From assembly GCA_963556255.1 (NCBI GenBank), contig OY744609.1:19423309-19487308 (forward strand): 64,000 nucleotides of DNA, in the 5' to 3' direction. Below are positions 1-9,823 of this stretch, one piece after another. The notes beneath the pieces are model-generated. The model worked only from the letters and a program-made list of their open reading frames with translations, did no database searches and was not told where the DNA came from. The number at the start of each line of letters is the position of its first letter. The first letter of the stretch is position 1. Source of the DNA: Allolobophora icterica (lineage: Eukaryota; Annelida; Clitellata; Crassiclitellata; Lumbricidae). The position numbers and the translations under genes were made by a program.

Positions 1-297
1 CTAATACCCACAATGAGAGGACTGACTAACCAATCACATGTATTGCGATTAAGAACATAAAGTGGTTAACATCAATTATTAATACCAAAATACTACATGT
101 CAATACCATCATTCTAATGATCGAATAAAGAATTTGGGTTATTCGGTTGCTCTTGTGCTACTAAATGAAACTTCAGCCCAATAATTCAATGACCTCTGGT
201 TCATTTAATATCTTAATAACTGTTCACTGCAACTGAATGTTGCAAAAAATAACTCCTTGAAATTGCCAACGCATGGAAGTGTGCCAATTACGAGTAA
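1..297. other. AT-rich intergenic DNA, nothing recognised
   Basis: No coding signal, structured repeat or RNA gene is visible here. It forms the downstream flank of the minus-strand ORF that ends near 298. Confidence 0.5.
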
Positions 298-714
298 TTA
301 CCAGAAATTAGCAATGACTGCTTTATTACCGGCATTTGCAGTTTTCTCTTCTTCAAACTTCTTAAGCTGCTCCAAAAGAAGGCTCCTTCCGTTGTCATCA
401 AGATGTGCAACAACGGTGTGGGCCTCGTCTGGTGTCGTCACGGCAACCGTAAAGGGAAAAGACGAGGGCATCCGATGGTGTGGGTGTCGAGGCCATGACA
501 GTTTCGGGGCGCCAACCTTAACAGTCTGAGCTTTACCGTTCTGCGAGTTTTTGACAAGGAATCGCACCGAAATCCTGGCACCGAAATCTGTCCTATGACA
601 CAAAAATTGGGACACAGAGGACTGAACCCGAACCGGCAACGATCGACAACACATCGCCAACATTGTACCTTGTGCCGATAGAGATATATGGGTCAGGTTC
701 AAGGACGATTTCAA
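298..714 (-). CDS. Unassigned ORF, possible terminal exon (138 codons)
   Basis: This open frame of 138 codons reads leftward and ends in a TAA stop near 296. The C-terminal half looks protein-like: it has a mixed-charge helix around residues 105-125 (LLLEQLKKFEEEK) after an alternating hydrophobic stretch (FPFTVAVTT). On the minus strand a T-rich run followed by CATAG lies near 596-610 and could be a splice acceptor, so the real coding part may be a last exon of about 100 codons covering 298-597 and not the whole ORF. I do not recognise the family. No partner exon was found in the window, so this may be a gene end whose remainder lies elsewhere, a retrocopy fragment, or a chance ORF. Confidence 0.22.
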   Translation of the reverse strand: MKSSLNLTHISLSAQGTMLAMCCRSLPVRVQSSVSQFLCHRTDFGARISVRFLVKNSQNGKAQTVKVGAPKLSWPRHPHHRMPSSFPFTVAVTTPDEAHTVVAHLDDNGRSLLLEQLKKFEEEKTANAGNKAVIANFW

Positions 715-924
715 TTAATAAGTAAGTAGCGCTGCTAAATCATGCATGACGATCACTTTAGTGCGTTTATAACAATTAAGGCGATTTTAAGTAGACCTAA
801 CACCATCTACACATTTGAAAGTAATTATAACTTTTTATGAATTACAGTAAAATTAAATCGCCAAACTGAATCGCAAGATCACATCCAATCAATTCATTAA
901 AAAACGAGTAGGATCGAGGTCATA
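715..924. other. AT-rich spacer, nothing recognised
   Basis: AT-rich sequence between the unassigned ORF and the left boundary of the hAT-like shell. No motif or ORF stands out. Confidence 0.4.
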
Positions 925-1097
925 ATTATACGCAGGGGGTGTCTAGACCATAGAAACTTTGGAGCAAATGCTCCATCCAAAAATAGGGGGAAGATCCCTC
1001 AGTGTGTGTGCCACTATTTTAGGGGGCAAGGAAGGGGAAGAAGAGGGAGAAAAGGGGAAGTTGCTCCAATGACTTAAGGGGGATAGGTAGGCCTATA

Positions 1098-1260
1098 TCA
1101 AAGGGGCGAAAATCAAAAGGGCGCAATCAAAGGGGCGAAAATCAATAAAGCGAATGATAAATAAAGCGCATGTTCAAAAGGGCGAGAAGCAAAAGGGCGC
1201 ATGTTTAAAAGGGCGAATGTAAATAAAGAGCGTGTTTACGAGCGCTTATATATAAAGACG
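1098..1260. repeat. Subterminal GGGCGAAAATC repeat cluster, left arm
   Basis: Irregular short repeats of AAAGGGCG alternating with AAATCA or AAATAAAGCG. The same motif in reverse complement is clustered at 9118-9245, at the other end of the hAT-like shell. In hAT elements such subterminal repeats are commonly transposase binding sites; that role is inferred here. Confidence 0.55.
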
Positions 1261-1381
1261 AATAATACTGAAAAGAGTGAAACATGGAAAATGTAAACAT
1301 CTCGATCCTATTCCATAGCAAACAAGGATTAAAAAAACTACGATTCAGTGTCATATTATAAAGTGTCGATGTTGCTTATAG

Positions 1382-2498
1382 TGTAGCGTAACTACCCGGG
1401 GCAAGGCTACTGACCAGGATGGCCCTTCCCAGGTATCAGCGTGTCAACTCCTATGTCCGTGGTTCGGCTTCACTTAGTCAAGCTGAAGGCTTCAGACTCT
1501 GGTTCAGTTCAATCGTTTTATTCATGTAAAACAAACCGACTACCCGTCGGGTGAATCAAATGACAGTTACAAATCGTCAATGTACAATAAACCGCAAGTC
1601 CTACCGAAGAAGATTGTCCGCCACTACAATTCGCAGATGAAACCGTTCGCTACTCACGCTTGACAGTCCGTGTAACGCAACGCTTGACAGTTCATGTACC
1701 GCAACGCTTTACCGTCCGTGTATCGCAACGCTTGCGACGCCAAGTTCGCCAGGCGACGACGTGGATCCCAGTCCAGCTCGCAATCGCTTCCGAAGCGCCA
1801 CGCCCTTGTCACCGCCGACGACGACTAACTTCGCTACTCGACGACTAAGTTCGCCCGTCCGCTCGAGTGTCCTCTCCGACAGTGTCCTGACAGAGTGCGT
1901 CCGACGCAGAGCTCGACTGTCCAACCGAGAGTGCCTCGACTGTCCTCTCCGACTCTGACTGACTGACAGAGTGCGTCCGACGCAGTGCTCTGACCGAGTG
2001 AGTCCGACGAAGTGCCCCTGAATGTCCTTGTCTTCTCCTTATATAGTGTATCGATACAGGGTATCGTGTATCGAGTATCGATATAGGGTATCGTGTATCG
2101 TGTATCGAGTATCGTGTATCGATACCTGCGGGTATCGTGTATCGTGTATCGTGTATTGATACCTGCGGGTATCGTGTATCGTGTATCGTGTATCGATACC
2201 TGCGGGTATCGTGTATCGTGTATCGTGTATCGATACCTGCGGGTATCGTGTATCGTGTATCGTGTATCGATACCTGCGGGTATCGTGTATCGTGTATCGA
2301 TACCTGCGGGTATCGTGTATCGTGTATCGATACCTGCGGGTATCGTGTATCGAGTATCGTGTCTGGCTGGCATGCATCGACATAGGCAGGCACCGAGGCT
2401 GGCTGGCAGGTATCAACACAGGCCGGCAGGCATGCATCGTAGCCGGACGGCCGAGTCCAAAATAAAAGAAAGGGGGTGGAAGGGCCAAGACTTCCACA
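1382..2498 (-). repeat. 3' LTR of the Ty3/gypsy-like element (1117 bp)
   Basis: It matches the right LTR almost base for base. The differences I noticed are two 7-bp GTATCGT units fewer in the U3 minisatellite and one substitution (G at 2395, A at 8397). On the minus strand it holds a minisatellite, then a TATATAAGG box near 2038-2046, then an AATAAA-type signal near 1515-1520, which gives a plausible U3-R-U5 order. Confidence 0.9.
2046..2362. repeat. U3 minisatellite (left LTR): GTATCGT units with ATACCTGCGGGTAT cores
   Basis: Seven copies of a core ATACCTGCGGGTAT separated by two or three 7-bp GTATCGT units. GTATCGATAC is a perfect palindrome where the two meet. The array lies directly upstream of the LTR TATA box, so it may act as multiplied transcription factor sites. 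The long ORFs rich in DTRY or VYR across it are products of the repeat and are not genes. Confidence 0.85.
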
Positions 2499-3158
2499 CT
2501 CCCCCACGACCAAAATGAGACACAAAGTCCTCCGTTTGTGTGTCCAAAAGAAACTGCCACCACCACCTCAACAACGAAGAACAACAGGATACCGACAACA
2601 CGCTCACAGGCCGCACATGGCATCCAAAGAAAACGACGACAACCATCGCCCAATTGCGCAAGAAAACATCTCCCGTTTCCTGCTACAACGACAACTAGTG
2701 CAACACAGGAACGGCAACACATGCAACTCAGAGAAAAGACGTGACAACCATAATCACTACAACCGAACAACCACAACAGCCACGCAAGACATCCTCCGTT
2801 TCTTGCAAAACGACAGCAAATGTAGCTGAGAGACCCCAGAAAATAATTGTGACAACGATCACCCTAACACAGCAGCCAATTCGGCTGAGAGACCCCAGAA
2901 AACAATTGTGACAACGATCACCCCAACACAGCAGCCAATTCGGCTGAGAGACACCAGAAAATAAATGTGATAACGATCATCTGGCAATGTCCATAGTCGA
3001 CAACACAAGCATTCAAAACTGCTACTCTGGAGCAACGTCAACAGCGATGAAACTCCTCTTTCTCGCTGAAACCCCTACCACACAACCGCGGAGGCAACAA
3101 AAAATGTGACAACCGTTATCTCATAATGTCCGATCAACAATTCTATGTTGCGCCTCCA
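2499..3158 (-). other. Non-coding 3' region of the LTR element, with a 59-bp tandem repeat
   Basis: This lies between the end of pol and the left LTR. It contains a 59-bp unit repeated from 2825, 2884 and (partial) 2943, each starting GCTGAGAGACCCCAG or a close variant. No envelope-like ORF is apparent. The polypurine tract is at its left edge. Confidence 0.6.
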
Positions 3159-4988
3159 CTACGACTGATACCGCGTTGGTTTCCGAATGGCTCGCCGTGG
3201 TCTATCACTCCCAACCACGGCGGGACTAGTAAACAAGGACCCAGCTTCGGCAGGCCTAACTTTAGCCCCACCAGGCGGCCTATTCGCCTTCGCCGCCGAT
3301 GCAGCTGACTCGAGGTCCGACCTGATTGGGGTAGAGACAGTCTCTACTCCATCTGTCGCTGCTTCCTCCCATTGCCCAGCCGTTCGACTGTAACACGGCT
3401 TGAGCGGTTGTCCACGGCAATAGCTACAGCATGGTTCACAACGCTGGCAAAACCGTTGCACGTCCTTTGACCAGCCTACCCAGTAAGCTCTTCTACGCAC
3501 TTGCCAACGCGTGCGGCGCACTCCTAAATGACCACCTGTCATACCCGTGTGTGCTAACTGCGTGAAGTCATTTCTCCTCAACTTGAGCATAAGTATCTGT
3601 TCCAAACCCGTAAGGTGCTTACGATAAATCAATTCGTCCCTCAAACACAACGCGTCTTGTTGATGCCAATAAATCTTTATGGCTTCAGTTACTCTTAAAA
3701 TCTCCAATAAACTAGAAAATCCAACGCCTTCTCTCGGCTGACCAGATACCAAGCCTACAAACGCTCTGCCCTTTTTAACGAAAGCAAACAGCGATTCAAC
3801 AAGGCATGAAAATCCAGAAATAAATCTCCAATAATAAGCGCATAACTCAAGGAAAGCCTTCACCTCTCCCAGACGCTGCGGAGTAGGCCAAGAAACCACC
3901 TCTTGGACCTTGGTCGGGTCCAACACGACCCCTGAAGCCGACACAATATGTCCAAGGAAACAAATCGTCCGCCGCAAAATATGACCTGTATCCGGCTTCA
4001 GCTTCAAAGTTGCGGTACGTAAGCGTCGGAAGACCATTTCCATCCTATAGGAAATCCCAAAAATGACAACATCGTCCAAATACACAGTCGCTCGACCAGA
4101 AAAAGGTTGCCTCCTCAAAGGTTGTCTAACAGGTTGTGTTGTTCCCGTCTCAATATGACGCTCGCCTATAGACGTCCTCCCTAAATCCATCTCTGATGAG
4201 GAAAACACATCAACATACTTCACCAAAATATTTCTCAACTCCTCTTTTGCCTCCCGAGGCACAGCCTCCGAAATATCTCCCATCAACTTACCAATTACGG
4301 GAGAATCCGACACAACCATTTTCTCCTTTTTGTCCACCATCTCATCTGCAACCTCTACAGGGTGCAACTCTCCTATTAACAAGTCCCTAGCTAACATAGC
4401 AGGCTCCTTTCCTAAATTAACCATCCGCACTTGCGATGATCCCATGTTATCATCGACCACAACCCGTGCAACATGGACCCCTGGCATAATCTCGGCCGCT
4501 TCCGTCATCCAAGCCGGCGCCGTTGCGGACAAATCTCTATACACAGTTTTAACAAGAACATTACTTTGCGAACGAGGGAGCACAGTCACATCCTCGGCCA
4601 CAATAACGCGCCTACACCAAGAAGCACCGTCTCTTCTTACCAAAGGAATACGTCTCCGACCAACAAAAAGAGCACCATTGCCAAAGCCCAAGCGACAACG
4701 ATTCTCACGCAACCAATTCATCCCAAGCACGGGCTCAAACACCTGATCCGATACAAGAAAATGGGTTGCAATCTCAAAACCACGCCAAATCTTAAGCGGA
4801 ACACTAATTTCCCCAAGGACTCGGATCGAACTACCATTTGCAGCCAGCAAAACCCTCGTTGTAGGTTGCAACTCCAACCCCTCAACATCAGAAGAAGGCA
4901 CGATGCTTACCTCCGACCCAGTATCAATGAGACAGAGACGAGACCGTCGATGTATGGTGGCCCGAACGTAGATAGCGTTATTCGACAA
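3159..4988 (-). pseudogene. pol polyprotein with in-frame deletions (protease, partial RT, integrase zinc finger)
   Basis: An open frame of 609 codons. An aspartic protease motif DTGS is at residues 22-25 after a hydrophobic strand. The region at 250-296 resembles the start of a Ty3-type RT and then jumps directly to the catalytic box YLDD at 303-306, so the fingers and most of the palm are deleted. FLGHIVSASG (344-353) and the following thumb-like segment are present. RNase H is missing. The H2C2 zinc-binding domain of integrase is clear (H480, H487, C514, C517), but the DDE catalytic core is absent and the protein ends in a basic tail (RPRRAIRKPTRYQS). Autonomous pol ORFs usually exceed 1000 residues. 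The deletions kept the frame open, which could mean selection for the remaining domains, or just youth. Upstream, the frame lines up with gag if the LINE insertion is ignored. Confidence 0.85.
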
Positions 4989-5007
4989 GGTAAAAGGCCG
5001 TTCCCGT

Positions 5008-6100
5008 ATTGTATTGTATTGTATTCGGATATTTATAAAGCGCTTCTAGCGGGAGGGCCATTCAGAAGCGCTCCCAGTGCGATAGACCCCGAGAGAAAAA
5101 GCAAGTTTTAAGAAAGGTAAAAGAGGAAGAGACGCTACCTGAGAGAATAGAAGAACGAACAAACGGAGGAAGCCCATTCCAAAGAGCAGGGCCAATGGAA
5201 GCAAACGACCTAGATTGAGCCAGTGAAGTCCTGACACGGGGAACGAGGAGGTCCAAACGGTCAGATGAACGAAGAGGACGAAGAGAAGCCGCAGAGTGAG
5301 GGCGATGAAATAAGTCACATAAATATTTTGGAGCGAAACCAAGCTGAGCCTTAGAGACAAGGATGAGGACCTTAAATTGGATGCGGGCAGAAAGCGGGAG
5401 CCAGTGGAGTTCTTCTGCCATAAAGGTGGTGATATGAGAGAATCGAGGAAGACGGGCAATTAATCTAGCAGCAGCATTGAGAACGGACTGAAGAGGAGCA
5501 AGACGGACTTTAGGAAGACCAATGAGGAGGGAATTGCAGTAGTCAAGTCTAGAGCAGACAAATGCATGGACAATTGAAGTGAAAATTGGAGATGACAGAG
5601 AGCGACGGATAGCTCTAAGGCGCCTTAGGTGAAAATAGGAAGTGCGAGTGAGTTTGGAAATGTGTTCAGTAAAGGTGAGAGAATTGTCAAGGGTCACTCC
5701 TAGATCACGAACGCTAGACGAGAAAGTGAAAAGCGGAAACCTTTGAGACAGCACAGCAAAGTCGAGTTTTTTAAGTTGCTGAGGAGTGCCAAACCAGATA
5801 AACTGGGTTTTTGATGAATTGAGGGAGAGGCGATTGCAAGACATCCAGGTATGAAGATCACGAGAAAGAGCTTCGATGCGCTGAACAAGAAGAAGTTGAG
5901 AGGAAGGAGGCCCATGGACATAAGCCTGGACATCGTCAGCAAAGAGATGGCCTGAAGCCCCATGGATGGGGAAGAGAGAGGGGATACCAGCCGTGTACAA
6001 AATAAAGAGGAGAGGGCCCAGAACAGAGCCCTGCGGAACACCGAGTTTAATAGGGACCCACAGAGTTCTAGATTCACCAGAGATAACCATCTGAGTGCGA
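5008..6100 (-). mobile_element. 5'-truncated CR1/L2-like LINE inserted at the gag-pol boundary
   Basis: It is flanked by perfect 8-bp target duplications GTTCCCGT at 5000-5007 and 6101-6108. The 3' end (left side) finishes in a short ATTGT-type microsatellite tail (5008-5025), as many CR1/L2-group LINEs do. The 5' end is lost, the usual result of incomplete reverse transcription. The body encodes the C-terminal part of a non-LTR reverse transcriptase. Confidence 0.85.
5062..6090 (-). CDS. Partial LINE reverse transcriptase (CR1/L2/Rex-like), 342 codons
   Basis: C-terminal portion of a non-LTR retrotransposon reverse transcriptase. GVPQGSVLGPLLF (residues 17-29) is the conserved RT block before the active site, and FADDVQAY (50-57) carries the catalytic FADD. 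Downstream, RDLGVTLD, the SRLDYCNSLL block and an LHWLPLSARIQFKV segment are typical thumb and connection features of CR1/L2-type elements, and the ORF ends with an intact stop. The endonuclease and the first RT blocks are missing through 5' truncation, so the copy is dead although its frame is open. The gag frame upstream runs about 133 codons into this LINE as nonsense. Confidence 0.85.
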   Translation of the reverse strand: MVISGESRTLWVPIKLGVPQGSVLGPLLFILYTAGIPSLFPIHGASGHLFADDVQAYVHGPPSSQLLLVQRIEALSRDLHTWMSCNRLSLNSSKTQFIWFGTPQQLKKLDFAVLSQRFPLFTFSSSVRDLGVTLDNSLTFTEHISKLTRTSYFHLRRLRAIRRSLSSPIFTSIVHAFVCSRLDYCNSLLIGLPKVRLAPLQSVLNAAARLIARLPRFSHITTFMAEELHWLPLSARIQFKVLILVSKAQLGFAPKYLCDLFHRPHSAASLRPLRSSDRLDLLVPRVRTSLAQSRSFASIGPALWNGLPPFVRSSILSGSVSSSFTFLKTCFFSRGLSHWERF

Positions 6101-7259
6101 GTTCCCGTGTGGTATGGTTAGTAACCACGGTCTCTTCCGTGGCCTGATCCTCGAAATTGGTCGACCCGCCGTCCCGACGTTGACCTCCAGAGCGACGTGG
6201 CTGTCTGCACTCCCGAGCAAAATGGCCGACTCGTCCACAGTTGAAACACGATTGACGGCGTACTGATGCTCCATCGTTCCGATTGACTTGACCATCGTCC
6301 TCGGATGCCGGAGGATACTTCCGAAGCTCCTCCAACTGACGAGAAATCTTTTCCTCGAATTCTTCCTGTCTCCTCCGCTGGGCTGCGAAGAAACTGTCCA
6401 GTTGCGTCCGAAGCTGTTCACTCACATCGACGCCCTGAGTTCCTCGGACTCGGTTGGAAGGCCGACGTCGTTCTTCCACATCAGCCATCTGCTGATAAGC
6501 ACCAAGGCGTAACGCCATGCGGTAAGCCTCGTCAATCGACTTAGGCTCCCTCTCCCTGACTTTCAACGATAACTCCCTGTCTCTGATCGCCTCCAGAAAA
6601 GCATCGCGTGCAACTATTTCTGTTGTCTCGTTGGACGGTACGGGGTAAGCCAACACGACTAACCGACGAATGTCATGGAGCAAATCACTCAGGCTTTCAT
6701 CCGAGCGTTGACGTCTGTAATGAAGCTGAGCACGAAACGTTTCAGCTTGTCCTTCCGCTCCGTATCTCTGGCGTAACCTTTCGACGAGTTGCTCGTATGA
6801 GATATTGGACTTGGCACCGAAATCCCACAACAACTGCGTAGCCGCTTTGTCCAACGCACAACGAAGAAAATCCACTTTGTCCACATTCGACCACTGGTTG
6901 TGCCTGGCACACACTTCAAACTGAGCTAGAAACGATTCGAGGGACCCGGTCCCGTCGAATTTTCCAGGCTTCATGTAAGTCATCTTACGAGTGAACAAGT
7001 TTCCAACGTTCTCCAACAATCGCGAGTCCGAGAGGGTCTCCTTTACGACCGACGCTTCTTTTCTTCCACTGTCGGCAGTAACCGCAGGTTCTAACGCATC
7101 GAAATCGATACTCTGTAAAAGTCCACTTGGATCAGGCTTACTCTTTCCCGCAGTCTTCGAATCTTTAACCGCAGGCGTCGAACAAAACGGAGAGTCAGAC
7201 GGATCAGCAAGATCGAGCAGCGTGTATCTTACCGTTTTCTCTCCATCAGCGAAAGCCAT
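6101..7259 (-). CDS. gag protein of the Ty3/gypsy-like element (interrupted 3' by LINE)
   Basis: Structural nucleocapsid/capsid protein of the LTR element, reading leftward from an ATG at 7259. Residues about 95-250 form a retrotransposon gag (capsid) domain with PGKFDGTGSLESFLAQF and AYRMALRLGAYQQ as landmarks. A glutamine/arginine-rich helical stretch follows at 280-315, and then one CCHC zinc knuckle at 338-351 (C-x2-C-x4-H-x4-C) in a basic context suited to RNA binding. Native sequence ends at residue 386, exactly at the LINE target duplication; the open frame then continues to 5700 through LINE sequence. The pol frame on the other side of the LINE is in phase with gag, so gag and pol were probably one long ORF before the LINE arrived. 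No internal stop is present in gag. Confidence 0.88.
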
Positions 7260-7369
7260 TTTTCCGAAGTCCGTAGATCAACGTAGTAAAATCCGAAAAT
7301 TCTTGACTCGACGAACAGAACCAGAAGTCGCGATGAATCCAAGTCCACCCCACTTCTGCGTACCAGTTT
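7260..7369 (-). other. Leader between 5' LTR and gag, with likely primer binding site
   Basis: A 110-bp leader. Reading on the minus strand away from the LTR, the first bases are AAACTGGTACGCAGAAGTG. A TGG-initial primer binding site would start 5 bases in. I could not match it to a specific tRNA 3' end. Confidence 0.4.
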
Positions 7370-8025
7370 TGTAGCGTAACTACCCGGGGCAAGGCTACTG
7401 ACCAGGATGGCCCTTCCCAGGTATCAGCGTGTCAACTCCTATGTCCGTGGTTCGGCTTCACTTAGTCAAGCTGAAGGCTTCAGACTCTGGTTCAGTTCAA
7501 TCGTTTTATTCATGTAAAACAAACCGACTACCCGTCGGGTGAATCAAATGACAGTTACAAATCGTCAATGTACAATAAACCGCAAGTCCTACCGAAGAAG
7601 ATTGTCCGCCACTACAATTCGCAGATGAAACCGTTCGCTACTCACGCTTGACAGTCCGTGTAACGCAACGCTTGACAGTTCATGTACCGCAACGCTTTAC
7701 CGTCCGTGTATCGCAACGCTTGCGACGCCAAGTTCGCCAGGCGACGACGTGGATCCCAGTCCAGCTCGCAATCGCTTCCGAAGCGCCACGCCCTTGTCAC
7801 CGCCGACGACGACTAACTTCGCTACTCGACGACTAAGTTCGCCCGTCCGCTCGAGTGTCCTCTCCGACAGTGTCCTGACAGAGTGCGTCCGACGCAGAGC
7901 TCGACTGTCCAACCGAGAGTGCCTCGACTGTCCTCTCCGACTCTGACTGACTGACAGAGTGCGTCCGACGCAGTGCTCTGACCGAGTGAGTCCGACGAAG
8001 TGCCCCTGAATGTCCTTGTCTTCTC

Positions 8026-8034
8026 CTTATATAG
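8026..8034 (-). promoter_or_regulatory. LTR TATA box
   Basis: TATATAAGG on the minus strand, lying just downstream (in the transcribed direction) of the GTATC minisatellite and about 770 bp before gag. The other LTR has the same box at about 2038-2046. It probably drives the element's transcript. Confidence 0.55.
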
Positions 8035-8364
8035 TGTATCGATACAGGGTATCGTGTATCGAGTATCGATATAGGGTATCGTGTATCGTGTATCGAGTAT
8101 CGTGTATCGATACCTGCGGGTATCGTGTATCGTGTATCGTGTATTGATACCTGCGGGTATCGTGTATCGTGTATCGTGTATCGATACCTGCGGGTATCGT
8201 GTATCGTGTATCGTGTATCGATACCTGCGGGTATCGTGTATCGTGTATCGTGTATCGTGTATCGATACCTGCGGGTATCGTGTATCGTGTATCGATACCT
8301 GCGGGTATCGTGTATCGTGTATCGTGTATCGATACCTGCGGGTATCGTGTATCGAGTATCGTGT
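8034..8364. repeat. U3 minisatellite (right LTR)
   Basis: Counterpart of the array in the left LTR, again with seven ATACCTGCGGGTAT cores but two additional GTATCGT units between cores 4-5 and 6-7. Confidence 0.85.
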
Positions 8365-8983
8365 CTGGCTGGCATGCATCGACATAGGCAGGCACCAAGG
8401 CTGGCTGGCAGGTATCAACACAGGCCGGCAGGCATGCATCGTAGCCGGACGGCCGAGTCCAAAATAAAAGAAAGGGGGTGGAAGGGCCAAGACTTCCACA
8501 ATAGTACTATCGGCTAATAACAGATCCGTCAAGTTTAGTGGGTTTGTTAAAGGTGCTTGATATAAATTTATGTCTAACACGTCTATTCTTTGCATTAAGT
8601 TACCGGTAGGCCTAGTTGGGAGCTTACCAAGTGACAGTTGCTGATCCAACACCAGTTGCTACAGTTGCAACGATACGCCTAGGCCTACTGTGTGTTGTTT
8701 CCGTAGTGTTTGTTGCCCGTTGCTTCATAATCAGCTACAACTCTTCTTGCACTTATCTCAGCAAAACTTGGTAGGCCTACATGGTTATGCTCACGTGGTA
8801 GCTTAACTTTGTCAAGACATCACCTTCAGTTTGGCATCAATTGAGCCATGCAAGCATTTCGCAATGCGATACTCTGCACATTTCCAATAAGTCTGTGCAC
8901 ATGGCCTATAGGCCTATAGGGCCTAAAGGTGCGCTTTCTTACATTTCGCACTTATCTTCGTAAACACGATCTTTTACACAGGG

Positions 8984-9109
8984 TGAGAATTGTCGGGGGG
9001 TTCAACCCCCCAGTCTTTCTTAGGTCCCCATAGTAAAGTCTTCATTGCAACCCCAACTCCACATGAAATCAAGGTCTAACCCCCCAAGTCTTTTTTCTAC
9101 AATTCTCAT
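8984..9109. repeat. Small inverted-terminal-repeat insertion, TGAGAATTGT...ACAATTCTCA
   Basis: A 126-bp stretch bounded by perfect 10-bp inverted repeats, with C/G-homopolymer-rich ends (GGGGGGTTCAACCCCCC). It sits in the right part of the hAT-like shell. I see no clear target duplication, so its class is unknown. Confidence 0.45.
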
Positions 9110-9117
9110 ACTGTATT

Positions 9118-9245
9118 TACATTCACCCTTTTGCTTTTCGCCCTTTTGAACACGCGCCTTAGGCCTATTTATCATTCGCTTTATTGATTTTCGCCCTTTT
9201 GATTTTCGCCCTTTTGATTTCGCCCTTTTGATTTTCGCCCCTTAG
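9118..9245. repeat. Subterminal CGCCCTTTTGATT repeat cluster, right arm
   Basis: Inverted counterpart of the cluster at 1098-1260, with CGCCCTTTTGATTTTCGCCC-type repeats running up to the terminal TAGATGCCCCTG. Confidence 0.55.
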
Positions 9246-9269
9246 ATAGTAGATGCCCCTGATTATATG

Positions 9270-9823
9270 CACGTCGCTACAGAGAAACGTAGGCCTTAAC
9301 TTTACATTGCATAGGCCTACTCTAGGCATCATGCAACGAATTATAATTTTAGAATTAAGTTATTAGGCCTGCATTCTTTACAATAGACCGGTGAAACAGC
9401 CCATGTTTGCATCATCTGCACATCCAAGACTTCATTAGCCTATTCACACGCTTTAGGCTAGGCCCTAGGCCTATCTGACAATTACGACAGTTTTTTATCT
9501 GATATGTTTATTTGCCTTTGGACTCATCAAAACTTCATCTCTTGTTATTTCTGCTCATGTCTTTCACTCTAAACTGCAAACACCCCCTTAAAGTAGCTTT
9601 TCACAAATCCTGTCTTGATTAATTCTTCCCTTTAATAAGACTACTCTGCCAGCGTGCCCACTTGTAGCCTACGTAGGACCCATATTGCAATATGGAACTC
9701 GTATAGGGCCCACATGGGGCCTATCTAATGCCCATAGAAATGCTGGCAGGGAATTAATTATACGGTATACCTCTCTCAATCCCAGCTCTGATTCGAAAAC
9801 CATGCATCCACCTGCAGTAGCCG
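9270..9823. other. Intergenic DNA rich in TAGGCCTA
   Basis: No ORF of interest. Several AGGCCTA motifs (for example around 9313, 9365 and 9463-9473) are visible. The small ORFs at 9669-9990 overlap a repeat fragment and have no protein-like features. Confidence 0.5.

Larger units (their letters stand above)
1382..8500 (-). mobile_element. Ty3/gypsy-like LTR retrotransposon, non-autonomous, carrying a LINE insertion
   Basis: Two long terminal repeats (1382-2498 and 7370-8500), both starting TG and ending CA on the plus strand, bound the element. A 4-bp target duplication ATAG lies at 1378-1381 and 8501-8504. The coding order on the minus strand is gag then pol, so the 5' LTR is the right-hand copy. 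The run GTGGGGGAG (minus strand, 2499-2507), immediately before the left LTR, fits a polypurine tract and agrees with this orientation. Protease DTGS, an RT YLDD box and the H2C2 zinc finger of integrase are all in one pol ORF, as in Ty3/gypsy elements. Most of RT, all of RNase H and the integrase catalytic core are missing, so mobilisation would need proteins supplied in trans. Confidence 0.9.
7370..8500 (-). repeat. 5' LTR of the Ty3/gypsy-like element (1131 bp)
   Basis: Right-hand LTR, upstream of gag in the transcribed direction. It is 14 bp longer than its partner because of two extra 7-bp GTATCGT units. Such close LTR identity is expected of a recent insertion, because both LTRs are copied from one template at integration. 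Confidence 0.9.
933..9261. mobile_element. hAT-like element with subterminal repeats, split by an LTR retrotransposon
   Basis: The left end begins CAGGGGGTGTCTAG at 933 and the right end finishes in TAGATGCCCCTG at 9261. Flanking 8-mers are ATTATACG (925-932) and ATTATATG (9262-9269), a target duplication with one mismatch. An 8-bp duplication with CAGGGG termini is typical of the hAT superfamily. Just inside each end lies a cluster of the same short motif in inverted orientation: GGGCGAAAATC/AAAGGGCG at about 1100-1260 and its complement CGCCCTTTTGATT at about 9118-9245. The 7.1-kb LTR element at 1382-8500 sits inside, so the original element was about 1.2 kb. Bases 933-1087 also match the short MITE family seen at 50114 (GCAAATGCTCCATCC, GCTCCAATGACTTA), so the left tip may itself be a MITE inserted into the shell. 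No transposase is visible. Confidence 0.5.

Noticed and set aside
257..529. 90-codon plus-strand ORF near the left edge
   Set aside because: It is antisense to the longer, more protein-like minus-strand ORF and shows low-complexity composition.
1834..2776. Minus-strand ORFs rich in DTRY/IHDTR in the LTR (also 7822-8652)
   Set aside because: They translate the GTATC minisatellite and recur in several frames in both LTRs. Element proteins are gag and pol only.
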